Part shown: one piece after another, positions 59,160 to 64,000 of the stretch | Position numbering within the stretch: position 1 is the first letter of the stretch | Layout: every line of letters begins with the position of its first letter | Source of the DNA: an uncultured Cryomorphaceae bacterium | GTDB lineage: Bacteria; Bacteroidota; Bacteroidia; Flavobacteriales; Schleiferiaceae | NCBI GenBank assembly: GCA_937120475.1 | Contig: CAKZJV010000007.1 | Span: 1,442,068 to 1,506,067 of the forward strand | Direction of reading: 5' to 3' | Length of the DNA: 64,000 bases | Notes under the pieces: model-generated | What the model was told of the DNA's origin: nothing | Seen by the model: only the letters and a program-made list of their open reading frames with translations | Database searches by the model: none | Made by a program: the position numbers and the translations under genes

Positions 59160-60427
59160 GAGATTTTATCGAAGCCGGTATAGGGCACCAATACTTCCGG
59201 TATTTGAATGCCTTCGGCACTTTGATTATTTTCCAGTAATGCGGCCAGTACACGGGGCAGGGCCAATGCACTGCCGTTAAGGGTATGGCACAACTGTGTT
59301 TTCTTATCTTCTGCCCGGTAGCGCAACTTAAGACGGTTACTCTGGTAGGTTTCAAAGTTGGATACGGAACTTACTTCCAGCCAACGTCCCTGGGCAGCAC
59401 TCCACACTTCAAAATCATAAGTCATGGCCGAGGTAAAACCCATATCGCCACCGCAAAGGCGCAAAATACGATAGTGTAAACCCAGTTTCTCCAAAAGTCC
59501 GCCCACGTGGGCTACCATCTCGTCCAGTATGCCGTAGGAGTCTTCCGGTTTGCAAATATTCACCACCTCCACCTTATCGAATTGGTGCAGGCGGTTGAGG
59601 CCACGCACATCCTTACCGTAACTGCCCGCCTCGCGCCTGAAGCAGGGCGTATAAGCCGTACAGCGCACCGGCAGATCTTCAGACTTTACAATGGTATCCC
59701 GAAAAATATTGGTAAGGGGTACCTCAGCGGTGGGTATGGCGTAGAGGTCGTCCTTTTCCATGTGGTACATCTGCCCCTCCTTATCGGGCAATTGTCCCGT
59801 TCCAAAGCCGGAAGCTTCGTTCACAAAATGCGGAGGTTGGTACTCCACGTAACCTGCTTCCAGGTTTTGTTCCAAAAAAAAGTTGATCAAAGCCCTCTGC
59901 AAACGGGCTCCTTTGCCGGTATAAACCGGGAAGCCCGCCCCGCTGATCTTTACACCCAGTTCAAAGTCGATCAGTTTATAGCGATCGGCTAACTCCCAAT
60001 GCGGTTGGGCATCGCTGCTTAGTAGTGGTTTTTCACCTACCACCTTTATCTCTTCGTTATCCTCGGCACTGGCACCTTCCTTCACATTAGCATGCGGGGT
60101 GTTGGGGAGGGTTACCAAAAGATTTTCCAGTGCATGTTTAATTTGATCCTGCTCTACCTGCAGTTCTTTACTTTTTTCCTTCAGATCGGCCGTTTTCGCC
60201 TTCATGGCATTGGCTTCGTCTTTTTTACCTTCCTTAAAAAGCTGACCGATTTCCTTACTCAACTGGTTGCTCTCCGCTAAAACGGCATCCAGCTCCGACT
60301 GGTTACTCCTGCGTTGTTCATCCAGTCTCAGGATATCGTTAATGGTGATATCGGCCTGTAACTTTCGTTTGGCCAGCCGTTGAACGGCTTCATTTCTATG
60401 CTCACGTAAATAGGATACTTCCAGCAT
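59156..60427 (-). CDS. serS: Seryl-tRNA synthetase
   Basis: A 423-residue class II synthetase. It starts MLEVSYLREHRNEAVQRLAK and has a long N-terminal coiled coil (about 30-105) that holds the tRNA-Ser long arm, then motif 2 in CFRREAGSYGKDVRGLNRLH and motif 3 in LNGSALALPRVLAALLENNQ. It charges tRNA-Ser with serine. ATG 60427 gives the canonical N-terminus; an in-frame start at 60463 would add 12 residues. The coiled-coil lipoprotein gene follows. Confidence 0.96.
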   Translation of the reverse strand: MLEVSYLREHRNEAVQRLAKRKLQADITINDILRLDEQRRSNQSELDAVLAESNQLSKEIGQLFKEGKKDEANAMKAKTADLKEKSKELQVEQDQIKHALENLLVTLPNTPHANVKEGASAEDNEEIKVVGEKPLLSSDAQPHWELADRYKLIDFELGVKISGAGFPVYTGKGARLQRALINFFLEQNLEAGYVEYQPPHFVNEASGFGTGQLPDKEGQMYHMEKDDLYAIPTAEVPLTNIFRDTIVKSEDLPVRCTAYTPCFRREAGSYGKDVRGLNRLHQFDKVEVVNICKPEDSYGILDEMVAHVGGLLEKLGLHYRILRLCGGDMGFTSAMTYDFEVWSAAQGRWLEVSSVSNFETYQSNRLKLRYRAEDKKTQLCHTLNGSALALPRVLAALLENNQSAEGIQIPEVLVPYTGFDKIS

Positions 60428-60463
60428 GGGAATTGCAAATTTTGGGGCTAATTTATAAAACAA

Positions 60464-60500
60464 AAAAAGCCCTTTCGCATACTACGAAAAGGCTTTTCAA
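60464..60500 (-). terminator. Terminator after ribosomal-protein operon
   Basis: On the minus strand AAAAGCC and GGCTTTT flank TTCG/CGAA pairs around a short loop, and T-rich sequence follows. It is 22 bases beyond the rpmA stop and closes the rplU-rpmA operon before serS. Confidence 0.75.
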
Positions 60501-60521
60501 TACTTTAAGAGTTTACGTAAA

Positions 60522-60782
60522 TCAGGCTTCGTTTGGAATAACCGAAACGTAGGATTTATTGTCTCTTTTCTTACGGAAAGCAACGGTACCATCGGTCAAT
60601 GCAAACAAGGTGTGGTCTTTACCCATACCTACGTTATCACCGGCATTGTGACGGGTTCCGCGCTGGCGTACAATAATGTTTCCGGCCACAGCTTGCTGAC
60701 CACCGAAGATCTTTACACCGAGGCGTTTACTTTCTGATTCTCTACCGTTCTTGGAGCTACCAACTCCCTTCTTGTGTGCCAT
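60522..60782 (-). CDS. rpmA: 50S ribosomal protein L27
   Basis: An 86-residue protein starting [20 protein letters not shown], the universal L27 N-terminus, with [20 protein letters not shown] and [16 protein letters not shown]27 binds near the peptidyl transferase centre. It is 18 bases downstream of rplU, the standard arrangement. Confidence 0.97.
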   Translation of the reverse strand: MAHKKGVGSSKNGRESESKRLGVKIFGGQQAVAGNIIVRQRGTRHNAGDNVGMGKDHTLFALTDGTVAFRKKRDNKSYVSVIPNEA

Positions 60783-60800
60783 AGCTGATCAGTTTTTTAT

Positions 60801-61313
60801 TTAGCTTAAAGCTTCAATTAATTCATCCTTTTTCATGGAAGAGTAACCGGTAATTCCTTTCTCCTTTGCCATCTCTTTCAATTCGGCAACGGTTTTTGAA
60901 CTCAGGTCTTTACTTTCAGCCTTTGGGGCTTCTTCCTTTTTAGCTTCTGTTTTGGCAGGAGCTTCTTCTTTTTTGGCGGCAGCCTTTTTAGAAGAACCAT
61001 TCGCTTTACCAATACCCGTGATCTCAATCAGGGAAATGGCCTGGCGGTGTCCGTTCTTTACGCGGTAACCTTTTCTTCTTTTCTTTTTGAAGACAATTAC
61101 CTTGTCTGCCTTCAGGTGTGATACCACTTTAGCATCTACCTGGATACCTTCTATAACCGGGGCGCCAACTTCTACGGTACCGTTGTCATCGGTCAAAAGA
61201 ACTTTATCGAAGCTAACATTGCTTCCTTCTTCGTCCTGCAAACGGTTTACGTAAACCTGTTGATCTTTTTGTACTTTGTACTGATGCCCTGCTATCTCTA
61301 CGATTGCGTACAT
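60801..61313 (-). CDS. rplU: 50S ribosomal protein L21 with C-terminal extension
   Basis: Residues 1-103 are a normal L21 (MYAIVEIAGHQYKVQKDQQV; IVFKKKRRKGYRVKNGHRQA). The protein continues to 170 residues with an Ala/Lys/Glu-rich linker (about 105-137) and a C-terminal helical module (KTVAELKEMAKEKGITGYSS then MKKDELIEAL) resembling the Rho-N/SAP/HeH-type nucleic-acid-binding fold. L21 binds 23S rRNA; the extra module may contact RNA. Standard L21 is about 103 residues, so this is a clear extension, seen in other Bacteroidota. Confidence 0.95.
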   Translation of the reverse strand: MYAIVEIAGHQYKVQKDQQVYVNRLQDEEGSNVSFDKVLLTDDNGTVEVGAPVIEGIQVDAKVVSHLKADKVIVFKKKRRKGYRVKNGHRQAISLIEITGIGKANGSSKKAAAKKEEAPAKTEAKKEEAPKAESKDLSSKTVAELKEMAKEKGITGYSSMKKDELIEALS

Positions 61314-61332
61314 ACATTAATTTTTGGGGCTG

Positions 61333-61340
61333 CAAATTTA
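61333..61340 (-). promoter_or_regulatory. -7 box TAAATTTG for rplU-rpmA
   Basis: Read on the minus strand TAAATTTG matches TAnnTTTG exactly, 19 bases before the rplU ATG. The -33 region is weak. Confidence 0.5.
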
Positions 61341-61468
61341 GCAAAGTATCTGTATATCACAACACACTAAAGCGTAAAAAAGTAATTCCCCGGGTCGAAA
61401 ACCCTTCGAACTTCTTTTCATTAGTGTTCGAAAACGTACAAATATTTAGCGTGGCCCATAAGTTTTAC

Positions 61469-61476
61469 TACATTTG
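61469..61476 (+). promoter_or_regulatory. -7 box TACATTTG for M16 peptidase gene
   Basis: TACATTTG matches TAnnTTTG exactly and lies 39 bases before ATG 61516. A TTTA at 61445-61448, 20 bases upstream, could serve as a degenerate -33 element. Confidence 0.55.
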
Positions 61477-61515
61477 AGGCCATTGCAAAAAAACTTAATC
61501 ATTTTGATGTTCCCA

Positions 61516-62829
61516 ATGAAAAAAACAATTCTATCCATCCTGGCACTGGGCACAGCTCAAATAGCTACAGCTCAGTCCAATATAGAGTTTGAGGAGTACG
61601 ACCTGGATAACGGTTTACACGTTATTCTTCATGAAGATCACAGTACTCCTATTGTAGCCGTTTCGGTATTGTATCACGTAGGCTCCAAAAACGAAAAGAC
61701 CGGCCGCACCGGATTCGCCCACTTTTTTGAGCATTTGATGTTTGAAGGATCACCCAATATTGAAAGGGGTGAATACATGAACATTGTGCAAAGTAACGGG
61801 GGTGCCCTTAACGCCAACACCTCTTTTGACCGTACCTTTTATTACGAGATACTGCCCTCCAACCAACTGGAGTTGGGATTATGGCTGGAAAGCGAGCGTA
61901 TGCTACAAGCTACGGTTGATAACCAAGGCGTTGAAACACAACGCGAGGTGGTAAAAGAGGAAAAGCGTTTGAGGATTGACAACCAACCTTACATGTCTTT
62001 CCAGGAAAAAATGTTCTCCACGGCTTTTGCCGACCATCCCTACGGGCATACTCCTATTGGCAGTATGGAGGATTTAAATGCGGCAGAGATTGGTGACTTT
62101 GCTGATTTTTACGAAACATTTTACGTTCCCAATAACGCTACGCTTTCCATAGCCGGTGATATTGATCCCGATGAGGCCAAGGAGATGATTGAAAAATACT
62201 TCGGCCCCATTCCTAAGGGAACCAAGGAAATACCCCGTCCCGACCCGGCTTTTGAAAACCTGCAGACCGAGGTGGTAGATACCGTATATGACAACATTCA
62301 ACTGCCCGGCCTTTTTATTGGATACCGCATTCCGGCCCAGGGCACCAAAGATTCCTATGCGCTGGAAATGCTGACCACCCTTTTATCAGACGGGCAAAGC
62401 TCCCGCATGTATAAAAAGCTGGTGGATGGTGAGCAACTGGCCGTGGCCGTTCAGGCTTTTCCCTTTGCCATGGAAAACGGGGGGCTTTTCATTACCCTGG
62501 GTATTACCAACATGGGTGTAGCCCTGGAAGACCTCAAGCAAGGCGTGGATGCCGAAATAGACCGGGTTCGTGATGAACTGGTAACGGAAAAAGAATACCA
62601 GAAGGTATTGAATCAACTGGAGAACGACTTTGTTTCCAGCAACTCCACCATGGCGGGTATTGCCGAAAGCCTGGCCAATTACCACGTTTATTTTGGTGAT
62701 GCAGACCTCATCAATACCGAAATAGAGAAGTACCGCAACATTACCCGCGAAGACATTAAGGCCGTAGCCAATAAGTACCTGTTGGACTCGAACCGCGTGG
62801 TGCTTTATTATTTGCCTAAACAACAATAA
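61516..62829 (+). CDS. M16 family zinc metallopeptidase (active subunit)
   Basis: A 437-residue M16 (insulinase/pitrilysin-like) peptidase with a signal peptide (KKTILSILALGTAQIATAQ). The inverted zinc site HFFEHLMF lies near residues 75-82, with a downstream glutamate in VVKEEKRLRIDN; so the catalytic half is intact. The fold continues with YVPNNATLSIAGDI and SRMYKKLVDGEQLAVAV. It cuts peptides in the periplasm or outside. ATG 61516 starts at the signal peptide; 61507 is possible too. The second, non-catalytic M16 gene begins 24 bases after its stop. Confidence 0.92.
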   Translation: MKKTILSILALGTAQIATAQSNIEFEEYDLDNGLHVILHEDHSTPIVAVSVLYHVGSKNEKTGRTGFAHFFEHLMFEGSPNIERGEYMNIVQSNGGALNANTSFDRTFYYEILPSNQLELGLWLESERMLQATVDNQGVETQREVVKEEKRLRIDNQPYMSFQEKMFSTAFADHPYGHTPIGSMEDLNAAEIGDFADFYETFYVPNNATLSIAGDIDPDEAKEMIEKYFGPIPKGTKEIPRPDPAFENLQTEVVDTVYDNIQLPGLFIGYRIPAQGTKDSYALEMLTTLLSDGQSSRMYKKLVDGEQLAVAVQAFPFAMENGGLFITLGITNMGVALEDLKQGVDAEIDRVRDELVTEKEYQKVLNQLENDFVSSNSTMAGIAESLANYHVYFGDADLINTEIEKYRNITREDIKAVANKYLLDSNRVVLYYLPKQQ

Positions 62830-62853
62830 TCCAACCTCAAGATTTACAACGAG

Positions 62854-64000
62854 ATGAAAAAGATATTGACTTTCATTTTTGCCCTGGCCCTTACCAATAT
62901 GGCCCTGGCACAACTGGATCGAAGTGTACAACCGGAGGCTGGACCGGCCCCTGAACTGGACTTCGGGAAATACAAATTATATGAATTGAAGAATGGCCTC
63001 AAAATTATCGTGGTGGAAGACCATAAGCTTCCCCGGCTTACCATGAATATGGTGGTAGATCGTGACCCGATATTTGAAGGTAAAAAAGCTGGCTACGTGC
63101 AAATTGCCGGTGATATGCTTCGCCAGGGAACTACCAACCGCCCCAAAGCGCAGTTGGACGAGGAGATCGACTTTATGGGTGCCAGTGTTTTCACTTCATC
63201 CTCTAACGTTTATGCCAGCGGCCTGAGTAAATACAAGGATAAGCTGGTGGAAATTATGGCCGATATTGTGTTGAACCCGGCTTTCCCACAGGAGGAATTC
63301 GAAAAGCTCAAGAAACAGACTATTTCGGGCATTGAATCGGCCAAGGATGATCCCCAACAAGTAGGTAGTATTGTATTCAATTCACGCCTGTACGGTAAAG
63401 ATCACCCCTATGGTGAAAGTCCCACCGTGGCTACGGTTGAATCTATTGAACTGGAAGACTGCCGCACTTATTACAACAATTACTGGGTGCCTAATTCTAC
63501 TTACCTCGCCATTGTAGGTGATATTAAGGCCAAGGATGCCAAAAAACTGGTAGAAAAGTATTTCGGAAAATGGGCCAGTGGCAACCGTCCGGCCAACGTT
63601 TTTGAAGCTCCGGCCAAACCCGAGGGTCTGGCGGTTTCATTGACGAATAAAGAGTCGGCCGTACAGTCCGTGTTGAATATGGGTAATACCATTCAGTTGA
63701 AGCCCGGTGACCCCGATGAAGTAAAAATGAAACTCACCAACCAGATTTTGGGTGTCGGTTCTTTGGGCCGTTTATTCCTGAATATCCGTGAGGATAAAGG
63801 TTACACTTACGGGGCTTACTCCAGTTATGATGATGACCGCCTGATCGGTGAGTTTGCCGCCAACGCCAGTGTGCGTAACGAGGTTACCGATAGTGCCGTG
63901 GTAGAGTTCATGAACGAGTTCAACCGTATTCGTACCGAACCGGTGAGCGATCAGGAATTAGAAGGTTCTAAAAATGCGATTATCGGTAGTTTTGGTCGCG
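62854..64000 (+). CDS. M16 family peptidase-like protein, non-catalytic partner (partial)
   Basis: Runs off the right edge after about 382 codons. It has a signal peptide (KKILTFIFALALTNMALAQ), then the M16 fold: YKLYELKNGLKIIVVEDHKL, YYNNYWVPNSTYLAIVGDI and LFLNIREDKGYTYGAY. At the place of the zinc site (after KAGYVQIAGDMLRQGTTNRP) the HxxEH motif is missing, so it lacks zinc-dependent activity. Such an inactive copy usually pairs with an active M16 subunit, here the gene just upstream. Confidence 0.9.
   Translation, partial: MKKILTFIFALALTNMALAQLDRSVQPEAGPAPELDFGKYKLYELKNGLKIIVVEDHKLPRLTMNMVVDRDPIFEGKKAGYVQIAGDMLRQGTTNRPKAQLDEEIDFMGASVFTSSSNVYASGLSKYKDKLVEIMADIVLNPAFPQEEFEKLKKQTISGIESAKDDPQQVGSIVFNSRLYGKDHPYGESPTVATVESIELEDCRTYYNNYWVPNSTYLAIVGDIKAKDAKKLVEKYFGKWASGNRPANVFEAPAKPEGLAVSLTNKESAVQSVLNMGNTIQLKPGDPDEVKMKLTNQILGVGSLGRLFLNIREDKGYTYGAYSSYDDDRLIGEFAANASVRNEVTDSAVVEFMNEFNRIRTEPVSDQELEGSKNAIIGSFGR

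Noticed and set aside
1-64000. CRISPR arrays, tRNA and rRNA genes, prophage
   Set aside because: No regularly spaced repeats, no cloverleaf with a CCA-type end, no rRNA-like stretch and no phage structural gene was recognised on reading the gaps; a tRNA/Infernal scan would settle it.

Overview
The window is chromosomal DNA of a Bacteroidota bacterium, most likely Flavobacteriales. Three secreted proteins (23455-25443, 30050-31780, 54221-55540) end in a type IX secretion (T9SS) type A sorting domain with a YPNP motif, and a PorV-like protein is present. Promoter-like boxes fit the Bacteroidota pattern TAnnTTTG rather than TATAAT, Shine-Dalgarno sequences are rare, and the gene set (S9 dipeptidyl peptidase, POT transporter, DUF1015, DUF4286, DUF4625, extended L21) is typical of the phylum. 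Nothing in the window fixes the genus.

Layout. 1-16968: core and envelope genes (O-antigen polymerase at the left edge, VTT membrane protein, aminotransferase, sensor kinase/response regulator pair, FAD-linked oxidase, DPP-IV peptidase, oligopeptide transporter, thioredoxin-like protein, DUF1015, glycosyltransferase 39, flippase-like membrane protein). 16969-22375: a more A+T-rich accessory stretch holding a NYN/LOTUS protein, a bestrophin, a PIG-L-like protein with a degraded metal site, two very small coupled ORFs, an AraC regulator with a CsbD-like stress protein, and the remains of a helix-turn-helix gene. 22376-32625: dps and a thioesterase, a T9SS cargo protein, an acyl-CoA dehydrogenase, an ECF sigma factor coupled to a membrane-anchored beta-barrel-like protein, another T9SS cargo protein, and a CDP-alcohol phosphotransferase followed by a 38-codon ORF. 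32898-39561: fatty acid beta-oxidation (thiolase, HADH/ECH fusion, MarR regulator, acyl-CoA synthetase). 39650-49221: sulfotransferase, amidohydrolase, beta-barrel protein, fumarase, GNAT-nitrilase fusion, ACP phosphodiesterase, and a three-gene Cys/His/Met-rich cluster that looks metal-related. 49404-64000: housekeeping (purS, pssA, PorV-like, lnt, threonine aldolase, secreted amidase, recX, TPR protein, serS, rpmA, rplU) and a pair of M16 peptidases, the second cut by the right edge.

The most striking regulatory signal is a near-perfect 20-bp palindrome built on TATGCRCGCATA that occurs upstream of the acyl-CoA dehydrogenase (27997-28016) and upstream of the marR-HADH/ECH-thiolase operon (36993-37012). 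In both places it lies exactly 7 bases upstream of a candidate -7 box. This predicts that the MarR protein represses its own operon and the separate dehydrogenase gene as one beta-oxidation regulon.

No tRNA, rRNA, CRISPR array, transposase, integrase or phage gene was recognised. No stretch longer than 300 bases is without a gene; the longest gaps (about 250-280 bases at 16969-17220, 17977-18229, 21486-21763 and 32626-32897) hold the inverted or tandem repeats and the terminator listed below.
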